A stretch of DNA of 64,000 nucleotides, from positions 62,001 through 126,000 of the forward strand of contig CALVHL010000001.1 of the NCBI GenBank assembly GCA_944327625.1, given 5' to 3'. Below the pieces are notes generated by a model that was not told the origin of the DNA, did not search any database, and was given only the letters and a program-made list of their open reading frames with translations. Positions 55,281 through 62,417 of the stretch are shown here, piece by piece (positions within the stretch are counted from its first letter, which is position 1; each line of letters begins with the position of its first letter). Source of the DNA: an uncultured Clostridia bacterium. Lineage in GTDB: Bacteria; Bacillota; Clostridia; Christensenellales; Borkfalkiaceae. The position numbers were made by a program, and so were the translations under genes.

Positions 55281-56553
55281 GAATATATTTTTGGATAAAG
55301 TAAAGATAACCGTAAAGTCGGGCGACGGCGGCGACGGCATGAATTCGTTTAAGGCTTACAAGGGTAAGCCCGCCTGCGGTCCCGACGGCGGCGACGGAGG
55401 AAAGGGAGGCGATGTCTATATCGTCGCCGATCCCTCGCTCACGACGCTTTTGCCGTTCAGGTATAAGACCAAATACGTCGCAGGCAACGGCGAACGCGGC
55501 GGCACAAATCTCTGCTACGGCAAGGGCGGCGAGGACGTAATAATAGGCGTTCCGCTCGGCACGGTCGTACGCGACGAGGAGACGGGCACGGTCATTGCCG
55601 ATATGTTCGACGAGGGCGCAAAGAAGCTCATCGCCGAGGGCGGCAGGGGCGGAAAGGGCAACGTCCGCTTCACCACGGCAAAAAGACACGCCCCCAACTT
55701 TGCCCAGAAGGGCGAAAAGACGGAGGCGCACGTGCTCGTATTAGAGCTCAAAGTAATAGCCGACGTCGGCATAATCGGTTTCCCCAACGTCGGCAAATCG
55801 ACGCTGCTTTCCAAAATTTCGGCGGCGCGTCCCAAGATAGCCAACTATCACTTCACGACGCTTTCGCCCAACTTAGGCGTTGTCAGATATTACGACAACA
55901 GCTTTGTCGCGGCGGATATTCCCGGACTTATCGAGGGCGCGGCGGAAGGGCTGGGCTTAGGTCACGACTTCCTTCGCCATATCGAGCGCACCCGCATGCT
56001 TCTGCACGTCGTCGATATTTCGGGCTGCGAGGGCAGAGATCCTATCGAAGACTTCGCCAAGATAAATAAGGAGCTCAAAGAGTATTCCTCCAAGCTCGCG
56101 GCGCTTCCGCAGATAGTCGCGCTCAACAAGTGCGATATCGTCGGCTGCGAGGAAAATATTGCCGCATTCAGGAAGAAATACGGCAAGAAGTATAAGATTT
56201 TCAATATCAGCGCGATTGACGGCAGCGGTTCGAAGGAACTGATAAAGGAGGTGTGGGAGAAGCTTTCCACCCTTCCCAAGGCACAGCCCATCGAGGCGGA
56301 CAATGAGTTCACTTACAGAAAGAGCGGCGACCTCGATTTTGAAATCTACAAGGACGAAACGGGTGCGTTCGTCGTAATCGGCTCGCTCGTCGATATGCTC
56401 TGTCGCAACGTCGCGCTCAACGATCCCGATTCCATGGCGTATTTCCAGAAAATACTCAGGGAAAAGGGCGTTATATCCCGTCTCAACCAGATGGGCATAA
56501 AGGAAAAGGACACGGTAGTAGTCGGCGACGTCGAGTTCGACTTCATACCCTGA
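55270..56553 (+). CDS. obg: GTPase Obg
   Basis: 427 residues from the preferred start. N-terminal glycine-rich Obg fold (GDGGDGMNSFKAYKG), GTPase domain with GFPNVGKST and NKCD, and a C-terminal OCT domain (DLDFEIYKDETGAFVVIG). Obg aids late 50S assembly and (p)ppGpp signalling. ATG at 55270 overlaps the end of rho; the longer frame from 55198 lies in rho. Followed by yhbY. Confidence 0.96.
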   Translation: MADKNIFLDKVKITVKSGDGGDGMNSFKAYKGKPACGPDGGDGGKGGDVYIVADPSLTTLLPFRYKTKYVAGNGERGGTNLCYGKGGEDVIIGVPLGTVVRDEETGTVIADMFDEGAKKLIAEGGRGGKGNVRFTTAKRHAPNFAQKGEKTEAHVLVLELKVIADVGIIGFPNVGKSTLLSKISAARPKIANYHFTTLSPNLGVVRYYDNSFVAADIPGLIEGAAEGLGLGHDFLRHIERTRMLLHVVDISGCEGRDPIEDFAKINKELKEYSSKLAALPQIVALNKCDIVGCEENIAAFRKKYGKKYKIFNISAIDGSGSKELIKEVWEKLSTLPKAQPIEADNEFTYRKSGDLDFEIYKDETGAFVVIGSLVDMLCRNVALNDPDSMAYFQKILREKGVISRLNQMGIKEKDTVVVGDVEFDFIP

Positions 56554-56574
56554 TAAATTTACGGAGAAAGTGAG

Positions 56575-56868
56575 ATGACAAGCAAACAGAGAAGCAAACT
56601 CAAATCTATCGCCGCCAATCTCGAACCGATCGGACAGGTCGGCAAGGAGGGCATAGGCGAAAATATGCTCAAAAGTTTTTCCGACTGCCTCGAAGCGCGG
56701 GAACTCATCAAGATAAACATACTTGAAAATGCCGACGGCGATCCCCAGCTTATAGGCAGGGAACTTGCCGCGCGGCTCAATGCCGAGTGCGTCATAGTAA
56801 TCGGCAGAAAGGCGGTGCTCTACCGCAGATCGTCGCGCAAGGGCTTTAACCACATTCAGCTCGACTGA
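56575..56868 (+). CDS. yhbY: YhbY-family RNA-binding protein (CRM domain)
   Basis: 97 residues, single CRM domain: MTSKQRSKLKSIAANLEPIGQVGKEGI and RKAVLYRRSSRKGF are typical. It associates with pre-50S particles. The standard order obg-yhbY-nadD is interrupted by a convergent gene that overlaps its 3' end by 13 nt. GGAG before the ATG. Confidence 0.93.
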   Translation: MTSKQRSKLKSIAANLEPIGQVGKEGIGENMLKSFSDCLEARELIKINILENADGDPQLIGRELAARLNAECVIVIGRKAVLYRRSSRKGFNHIQLD

Positions 56869-57599
56869 CCGAATACAAGCGACAGCGCGGACAGTATCAT
56901 AAGTGCCGTACCTGCCGCAACGTAGTAAGCGGGGTAGAAAGTGAAGAAGGAAAATGCAATGAGCGTAAGTCCCGAAAAGAACAGCGGCGGGCAGAGTTTT
57001 CTTTTGAATTTAAGCTTTAAATTTTTAAAGAAATTCGGCCTTTCGGCTTCGGGCAATTTCAGGCTCTTGCTCAATCCCTTATCCTTCAAAAGCGCGTGCG
57101 CCCTGCCTGCGGAACAGATTTCAATGCCGAAAAATTGCGCAAGCTTTTCTGCGTCGTCGGACAGCGAATTGCAGATTAAAAGGCGAAGTTTATCGTTGCA
57201 TTGCTTTAAAAGCGCGGCAATGTCGTCGGCGTCGAGCGGGTTGACGCGAAAGAGAACGGCGGCATCTCCGTCGGCAAGTTTTATGTAATTGCCCCCGTAG
57301 TATGTGCCGTCTAACGCGTCTGCGAACAGCTTTGCGTTCTCCTCGTCTCGGCTGAGCGCGAGGGAGAGGGCGAACTTTTCAAGCGTCTTTACGCTCGCAG
57401 TACTCTCCAAAAGTTTTTCCCGCTTATTGAGAAGATACAAAAGGCAGATTATTCCCGCGGAGAGCGCCGCGGCGACTGATAGCGAAATGCAGAGCGCAAG
57501 ATTTTCAACATAAAAGCGCATTATCGCAAACGCGGCTATAAATGCGCAGAGAATAGAAAAAAGACAGTCGGAAACGAGTGCGAAGTTAAGTTTTTTCAT
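56856..57599 (-). CDS. Hypothetical membrane protein
   Basis: 247 residues, not recognised. Two N-terminal membrane helices (about 8-28 and 34-57), a cytoplasmic domain (about 60-200), then two more helices near the C-terminus (about 208-226 and 229-243). The start at 57599 is preferred over 57668 because the longer frame would run through the divergent nadD start. It converges on yhbY with a 13-nt overlap and splits the obg-yhbY-nadD cluster. Confidence 0.72.
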   Translation of the reverse strand: MKKLNFALVSDCLFSILCAFIAAFAIMRFYVENLALCISLSVAAALSAGIICLLYLLNKREKLLESTASVKTLEKFALSLALSRDEENAKLFADALDGTYYGGNYIKLADGDAAVLFRVNPLDADDIAALLKQCNDKLRLLICNSLSDDAEKLAQFFGIEICSAGRAHALLKDKGLSKSLKLPEAERPNFFKNLKLKFKRKLCPPLFFSGLTLIAFSFFTFYPAYYVAAGTALMILSALSLVFGQSS

Positions 57600-57636
57600 A
57601 CTCTCGTTATCGACGGAAACAACAAATTTTATACAG

Positions 57637-58773
57637 ATGAAGATTGCAATTTTCGGAGGTGCGTTCAATCCCGTTCACAGGGAGCACGTTCACCTTGCCC
57701 GTACAGCGGTAGATGAACTCGGGCTGGACAAGTTAATAATAATGCCGACGGCGATCAGCCCGCACAAGAGCGGCAAGTCTATGGCGGACTTCTTTCAGAG
57801 GTTCGAGATGTGCCGTCTTGCCTTCAAGGGCATAAAGCAGGCGGAGGTCAGCAACTACGAGCTTGTGCGCGGCGGCGTTTCCTATACCTATCTGACCTGC
57901 GACCATTTTGCGTCGCTCTATCCCGACGCCGAACGCTATCTTCTCATCGGCGCGGATATGCTCGAAAACTTCCCCTCGTGGAAAAACCCCGAGCGTATTC
58001 TCAAAAACTTCACCCTCGCCGCCTGCGCAAGGGAATATTCCGCACCGTTTCAGGGCTATAAACAGGCTGTCGAACAGCGCTTTGCTTCGCGCGTAGTCAC
58101 GCTTTCCTATGTCGGTGAAAAAGTCAGTTCTACCAATATCCGCACCCTCGCCGCGCTCGGCGAAGACTTCTCGCGCTTCGTCGATGACAGAGTGTATAAA
58201 TACATTCGTACAAAAGGGCTGTACGCCCTGCACGGGCTTTGGGGCGTAAAGAAGTTCCTCACGCCCGCCCGCTGGGAGCACAGTCTGCGCGTCGCCTATA
58301 TCTGCTCCAAAAATTCTTCCCGCGCAGGCATTTCGGAGGAGCAGGCGATAACCATGGCTGCCCTGCACGATTCGGCAAAGTACCTGCCCGCCGACAGCCC
58401 ATATCTCAAAGGTTTCGTCTGTCCGGAGGGTGTGCCCGAACCCGTAATTCACCAATATTCGAGCGCTTACGTCGCCGAAAAGGTGTTCGGCATAACCGAT
58501 AAAGTCGTACTCGACGCTATTGCCTGCCACACGAGCGGCAAGGAGAATATGACAACGGCGGACGCGCTGCTGTTCCTCGCCGACATGATAGAGGAAGGGC
58601 GCACTTTCGAGGGCGTGGACGAGCTGAGGGCAATATTCAGAGAGGACATAATGCGCTGTCTCTATGTCGCTCTCGAACATCAGGTAAAATATCTGAACTC
58701 TGCGGGCAAGCCCGTATACGACTTAACCCGCAGGGCTTACGAATACATCAAGGAGAAGTATAATGACAAGTAA
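57637..58773 (+). CDS. nadD: Nicotinate-nucleotide adenylyltransferase fused to YqeK HD hydrolase
   Basis: 378 residues. Residues 1-195 are NadD: MKIAIFGGAFNPVHREH (nucleotidyltransferase His14/His17) and SSTNIRTLAALGEDF near 164. Residues ~205-378 are a YqeK-type HD domain, with His215 and the HD pair His244-Asp245 in MAALHDSAKYL. NadD makes deamido-NAD; YqeK cleaves Ap4A. In most Firmicutes these are adjacent separate genes, here they form one chain. Start fixed by MKIAIFGG. rsfS overlaps the 3' end. Confidence 0.93.
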   Translation: MKIAIFGGAFNPVHREHVHLARTAVDELGLDKLIIMPTAISPHKSGKSMADFFQRFEMCRLAFKGIKQAEVSNYELVRGGVSYTYLTCDHFASLYPDAERYLLIGADMLENFPSWKNPERILKNFTLAACAREYSAPFQGYKQAVEQRFASRVVTLSYVGEKVSSTNIRTLAALGEDFSRFVDDRVYKYIRTKGLYALHGLWGVKKFLTPARWEHSLRVAYICSKNSSRAGISEEQAITMAALHDSAKYLPADSPYLKGFVCPEGVPEPVIHQYSSAYVAEKVFGITDKVVLDAIACHTSGKENMTTADALLFLADMIEEGRTFEGVDELRAIFREDIMRCLYVALEHQVKYLNSAGKPVYDLTRRAYEYIKEKYNDK

Positions 58774-59113
58774 AGAAAGAGCACTGCTGATCTGTAAAAT
58801 TCTCAGCGAAAAGAAGGCTTCCAACCTCGTCTATATCGACGTCGAAAGCAAGACCTCGCTCTGCGACTATTTCGTTATCTGCAGCGGCCGTTCGACCACT
58901 CAGGTCAAGTCGCTTGCCGAAAATCTCGAAGAAAAGCTCTCCAAGGAATACGAGCTCGAACCCAAGAGAATTGAGGGTGCGCGCGGCGGCAGGTGGGCTG
59001 TGCTTGACTATCAGGACGTAATCGTCCACATATTCAACGACGAGGAAAGAGATTTCTACAACCTCGAAAGGCTGTGGGAGGACGGAAAAAATCTCACCCG
59101 CTACGAAGATTAA
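58763..59113 (+). CDS. rsfS: Ribosomal silencing factor RsfS
   Basis: 116 residues. DUF143/RsfS fold: ASNLVYIDVESKTSLCDYFVICSGRSTTQVKSLAENLEEKL is diagnostic. RsfS binds L14 and keeps the subunits apart in starvation. AAGGAG precedes the ATG, inside the end of nadD-yqeK, with which it overlaps by 11 nt; translational coupling is likely. Confidence 0.95.
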   Translation: MTSKERALLICKILSEKKASNLVYIDVESKTSLCDYFVICSGRSTTQVKSLAENLEEKLSKEYELEPKRIEGARGGRWAVLDYQDVIVHIFNDEERDFYNLERLWEDGKNLTRYED

Positions 59114-59159
59114 GCGTTTAATAATCTCTCGTTGCGTCAATAATCTACCCGAAAACCGC

Positions 59160-59387
59160 CTATTTCTTGAAGCTTATCTCCTTCGGCTCGCCATAGCTGC
59201 GCTTGGAGCGCTTCTTTTCGACTATGTAATAGACGGGTTCCTGCTTGGGCGCGGGCTTTTCCTCTTTCGGCGGCGGAGTTTTTTGCTTTAAACTCTTGAA
59301 GCCGACGATTGCCAGCTTGCAGAAATGTACGAAGGCGAAGCACAGGATAAACAACAGTATGAGATAGATGAGACCTAATATTGCCAT
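59160..59387 (-). CDS. Small single-pass membrane protein
   Basis: 75 residues: one N-terminal helix (about 4-27, GLIYLILLFILCFAFVHFC), then a basic, Pro-rich tail (KTPPPKEEKPAPKQEP). Not recognised. A TATTAT ends 6 nt before the ATG and there is no ribosome-binding site, so it may be leaderless; the -35 is poor. Convergent with rsfS and divergent from the DeoC-like gene. Confidence 0.62.
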   Translation of the reverse strand: MAILGLIYLILLFILCFAFVHFCKLAIVGFKSLKQKTPPPKEEKPAPKQEPVYYIVEKKRSKRSYGEPKEISFKK

Positions 59388-59451
59388 ACTGTAATAATAG
59401 CGCGCTCGGCAAAGTAAATTATTGATAGAAAATAAAGTTTAAGGTATTATT

Positions 59452-60189
59452 ATGGAAGATTTGATGACCGAAAATCAACAGCTCAGCGAGGAAGAACAGT
59501 TCAAAGAATTCAAGCGCCAGAAGCGCAAGGAAGAAGCGGCGGCAAACGTCGCCCGCATAGAGTGTGACTGCCTTTCAGCTAATCTCGACAAGACCGCCCT
59601 TCGCGAACTCTGCCGCACGGCAAATTCTTTGCGGCTGGGCGGCATAATCGTCAGTCCGTCGGTCGTCAGGGCTTGCGTGACTTTCCTCGGCAGCGATCCG
59701 CAGACTTCGCTAATCGCCGCAATATCTTCGCCCGTCGGCGGAGATACGACCGAGGGCAAAGTGGCGGCAGTCAAACGCGCAATAAAGGACGGAGTGGACG
59801 AAACGGAGGTGTGGGCGCCGCTGTTTTTCATAAAAGAAGGCAACTTCGTCTATCTCAAAAAGGAGTGCAAGAAGCTGCGCAAGGCGTCGCACAACCGCGC
59901 AATAAGAATTGTGCTCGACTGCGTCGTTTTAAGGGAGCAGGAGATTGTCAAAGCCTGCACGACCATTGCCGACGCGGGCATTAACTGTATTCGCCTCAAC
60001 GGTGCGGACGGGGAGCTCGTCGCAAAGATTAAGGCGGCGGTCAAGGGCAAGTGCCTCGTCAAGTGCGACGGCGGCGAAACGCTTGCCGCGTTTACCAATC
60101 TCACCGTAATGGGCGCGGACTACGTCAGCTCGTCCTCGGCGTGCGAACTCGCCAACTTCATTTTGAAGCAGGCGGAGGGCAATGCCTGA
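59452..60189 (+). CDS. DeoC-like protein lacking the Schiff-base lysine
   Basis: 245 residues. After a charged N-terminal extension (about 35 residues) the sequence follows the deoxyribose-phosphate aldolase fold: ISSPVGGDTTEGKVAAVKRAI, DCVVLREQEIVKACTTIADAG, and VKCDGG. At the position of the Schiff-base lysine (KTSTG in DeoC) it has Arg181 (CIRLNG), and the catalytic aspartate is Glu119; only the second lysine (Lys204, VKCDGG) remains. It is therefore probably not an aldolase and may have a regulatory or other catalytic role. AAGG lies 7 nt before the ATG. Monocistronic. Confidence 0.8.
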   Translation: MEDLMTENQQLSEEEQFKEFKRQKRKEEAAANVARIECDCLSANLDKTALRELCRTANSLRLGGIIVSPSVVRACVTFLGSDPQTSLIAAISSPVGGDTTEGKVAAVKRAIKDGVDETEVWAPLFFIKEGNFVYLKKECKKLRKASHNRAIRIVLDCVVLREQEIVKACTTIADAGINCIRLNGADGELVAKIKAAVKGKCLVKCDGGETLAAFTNLTVMGADYVSSSSACELANFILKQAEGNA

Positions 60190-60224
60190 AATTTATAACG
60201 ATTATAATTGCATAAAAAATACAG

Positions 60225-60270
60225 AAGCCTGCGGCGCGTTGATAAATTCAACGCGCCGCAGGCTTAATTT
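60225..60270. terminator. Bidirectional terminator
   Basis: Perfect 18-bp stem (60225-60242 with 60248-60265) with a 5-nt loop TAAAT; between the DeoC-like gene and the convergent XRE gene. Confidence 0.9.
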
Positions 60271-60284
60271 TTTGCTAAAAAACC

Positions 60285-60506
60285 TCAATAATCGCTTCTG
60301 CCCAGCAGATAGTCGGCAGAAACCCCGAATAAATCGCATAATTTAATGAGCGTGTCAAGCGAACATTCCCGCTCGCCCCTTTCCCAATATCCGATCAGCC
60401 GAACCGAAACATTCAGTTTGTCGGCAAGTTCGTTGCGCGTCATTCCCTTTTCCCTGCGAAGTTCGCCAAGTACACTGTTGAACCTGTTGATTTTTTTGTC
60501 ATTCAT
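60285..60506 (-). CDS. XRE-family regulator
   Basis: 73 residues, one HTH_3 domain: TRNELADKLNVSVRLIGYWERGERECSLDTL and FGVSADYLLGRSDY. ATG at 60504-60506 is chosen because CATAAT (60513-60518) ends 6 nt upstream, making a leaderless transcript; a longer frame to 60524 starts before the -10. Three GAACA-N3-TGTTC palindromes lie between it and the divergent lipoprotein gene, one directly beside its -10. It probably represses itself and the lipoprotein. Confidence 0.88.
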   Translation of the reverse strand: MNDKKINRFNSVLGELRREKGMTRNELADKLNVSVRLIGYWERGERECSLDTLIKLCDLFGVSADYLLGRSDY

Positions 60507-60512
60507 ATTTAA

Positions 60513-60518
60513 ATTATG
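60513..60518 (-). promoter_or_regulatory. -10 box of the XRE gene
   Basis: CATAAT on the minus strand, 6 nt before the ATG; no clear -35 at the right distance. Confidence 0.5.
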
Positions 60519-60590
60519 GAACAAAATGTTCTAAATTACTTGACAAAGAACAATTTGTTCCGTAAAATAAGTGTTAAGAACAAAATGTTC
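60519..60590. promoter_or_regulatory. Three palindromic operators GAACA-N3-TGTTC
   Basis: Exact palindromes at 60519-60531, 60548-60560 and 60578-60590, centres 29 and 30 bp apart (about three helical turns). The first abuts the XRE -10, the second lies in the spacer of the lipoprotein promoter, the third just past its start point. Confidence 0.75.
60540..60568 (+). promoter_or_regulatory. Promoter of the lipoprotein gene
   Basis: -35 TTGACA (60540-60545), 17-bp spacer that contains an operator, -10 TAAAAT (60563-60568). Confidence 0.82.
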
Positions 60591-60613
60591 TAAAAATAAA
60601 GGCAGGTTTTCAG

Positions 60614-61006
60614 ATGAAAAAATTATTAAAGTTGTCCGTTGTCGTGCTTACCGCAACTGTCGTCGCTCTGTTTGCGGCGTCGTGTTCAGGTAAAAATAAA
60701 CTTAAATCAGCCTATGACGATGTCATTGCCACATACGGAGCTTCACCGTGTATAATGATTTCAGGCGATTTGTCGTATATAAGCATCGACACAAATCCGT
60801 ATAATTTAGACGATTATTTCAATAACAGCTATATGAATTATATTAAGGCATTGAACAGCAAGTTGGGAATGCCTGATTATGTGTATCAGGAAATGATTAC
60901 AACGTCAGCCATTCAGGGCAAGCAGAGTGAGACCATTAACGGCATAAAGGTGACCTGGTCGTATCATCCCGATAATGGGCTTGAAATAATATATGTTATT
61001 GCATAA
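60614..61006 (+). CDS. Small lipoprotein under XRE control
   Basis: 130 residues with a signal peptide and lipobox FAASC (acylated Cys24). The mature part, about 106 residues, is not recognised; it has the look of a small alpha/beta extracytoplasmic domain (INGIKVTWSYHPDNGLEIIYVI at the end). AAGGCAGG lies upstream. It is divergent from the XRE gene and shares the palindrome array. It may be the effector of this cassette. Confidence 0.82.
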   Translation: MKKLLKLSVVVLTATVVALFAASCSGKNKLKSAYDDVIATYGASPCIMISGDLSYISIDTNPYNLDDYFNNSYMNYIKALNSKLGMPDYVYQEMITTSAIQGKQSETINGIKVTWSYHPDNGLEIIYVIA

Positions 61007-61012
61007 AAATAT

Positions 61013-61042
61013 AACGGCGCGGTTATCCCGTGCCGTTTTTAT
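61013..61042. terminator. Terminator of the lipoprotein gene
   Basis: AACGGCGCGG (61013-61022)/CCGTGCCGTT (61028-61037) then TTT; it also lies at the end of the convergent helicase gene. Confidence 0.85.
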
Positions 61043-61050
61043 ATATAATG

Positions 61051-62262
61051 TTATCTGACTATAATAAGTTTTTCGCGGGCGCGCGTTATGGCGGTGTACA
61101 GCCAGCGGGCGGCGTCCTCTCTGAAAGCATAGCTCTCGTCGAATACTATTACGGAATTGAATTCCGAACCCTGCGCCTTGTGACAGCTTATGCAATAGCC
61201 GTATTCAAACCTGTTCAGGGTAAAAACGCCCGTCGCTTCGCCGTCCTCGCCGAATTTTGCGAAATAGTCGCCGTGTTTATAGCGGTATTGTCCATCCTTG
61301 AATATGCCTATGTCGAAGGGCAGGGCGTCGGGGCACTTCTCGCTGAGGAACTCCGGCTTGAACTGCATAAAGCCCATATAATCGTTTTCGTTGTAAAAAG
61401 GCTCTATCGCCGTGCCAATTATGCCGTTGACGAGGTTGAAACGCGCCTCGCCGTCAATGAACTGTTCCCAGTTGTTGAGCGTGCATATAAGCTTTTCTCC
61501 GTGCTTCGGCAGCCCCGAAAAGCCCTTGATCGCCCGCATTTCGTCATTTATCTTCACGCGCGTCCTGTTCAATCCGCATATAATCTGTTCGGCGCGTTGC
61601 AGAAGTCTTTGCCGCCTTTCGCCGACAAATTTTCTGCCGTACAGCACGAAAGCCCTGTCGCCGTAGTAGCCGTAGGGTATGAATTTACCCTCGCGGGCAA
61701 GGAGGGAAAGCTTTATTATCGGGTTGTCCTTGTGCTGTCGCACTATGTCCTTTAAGCAAAAATCAGGGGTTTTGAGATAAGTATTGAACCCCTCGACGGG
61801 CGGAAGCTGCGCATTGTCGCCGCAGAGCAGTACTTTAACGCCGAAGTTGAGCACGTCCGCAAGCACGTCGTCGGACACCATCGAGGCTTCGTCGAGGACG
61901 ATGAGCTTTATCGATTTGTCAATGCTGTCGCGGCGGCGAAATATAAGTTTTTCTACCTTGACCGTCTTGCCGTTTACCTCGACCTGCTGTTCCTGAATGA
62001 GCGACTGATAGATGAGGCGGTGGACGGTGCAGGCGGGTATGCCCTTATTTATGAGTACCGTCGCCGCTTTTCCCGTGGGCGTGACGAATGCCGCACTGAC
62101 GTCGGGCACGAGTTTAAGGGTATCTACGACGACGTGCTTCAAAAGCGTCGTCTTGCCCGTTCCCGCATAGCCCGTCAGTACGAATACCTGCCTCGTCGCG
62201 CATGCAAACCATTCTGAAATTTTCCTGTCGGCTTCCCGTTGTTCGGCGTTCAATTCAAGCAT
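61051..62262 (-). CDS. RecD-like SF1B DNA helicase
   Basis: 403 residues from the preferred start. Walker A GYAGTGKTTLLKHV near residue 30, Walker B VLDEASMVS, GDNAQLPPV (motif III), and the C-terminal UvrD_C_2 module CISCHKAQGSEFNSVIVF and YTAITRAREKLI. It lacks the long N-terminal region of RecD2 and resembles phage Dda and short exodeoxyribonuclease V-like helicases. The ATG at 62260-62262 is preferred over 62298 because the -10 box ends 6 nt before it. Confidence 0.88.
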   Translation of the reverse strand: MLELNAEQREADRKISEWFACATRQVFVLTGYAGTGKTTLLKHVVVDTLKLVPDVSAAFVTPTGKAATVLINKGIPACTVHRLIYQSLIQEQQVEVNGKTVKVEKLIFRRRDSIDKSIKLIVLDEASMVSDDVLADVLNFGVKVLLCGDNAQLPPVEGFNTYLKTPDFCLKDIVRQHKDNPIIKLSLLAREGKFIPYGYYGDRAFVLYGRKFVGERRQRLLQRAEQIICGLNRTRVKINDEMRAIKGFSGLPKHGEKLICTLNNWEQFIDGEARFNLVNGIIGTAIEPFYNENDYMGFMQFKPEFLSEKCPDALPFDIGIFKDGQYRYKHGDYFAKFGEDGEATGVFTLNRFEYGYCISCHKAQGSEFNSVIVFDESYAFREDAARWLYTAITRAREKLIIVR

Positions 62263-62268
62263 GGCACT

Positions 62269-62298
62269 ATTATACAACGCAAACCTATGTTTTTTCAA
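62269..62298 (-). promoter_or_regulatory. Promoter of the RecD-like gene, predicted leaderless
   Basis: Minus strand: -35 TTGAAA (62293-62298), 18-bp spacer, -10 TATAAT (62269-62274), then 6 nt to the ATG. No Shine-Dalgarno. Confidence 0.72.
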
Positions 62299-62343
62299 GC
62301 GTTTAAGGGTAAAATTGTTTTTAAATTAAATTTAAAAGCGGTA

Positions 62344-62372
62344 TTGACTAACCGACGGGAGTGGTATATAAT
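62344..62372 (+). promoter_or_regulatory. Promoter of pgi
   Basis: -35 TTGACT (62344-62349), 17-bp spacer, -10 TATAAT (62367-62372). GGAGG precedes the ATG at 62418. Confidence 0.8.
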
Positions 62373-62417
62373 ATATTAGGCTATAAAATGCACACTATAT
62401 GATTTTTTGGAGGAACA

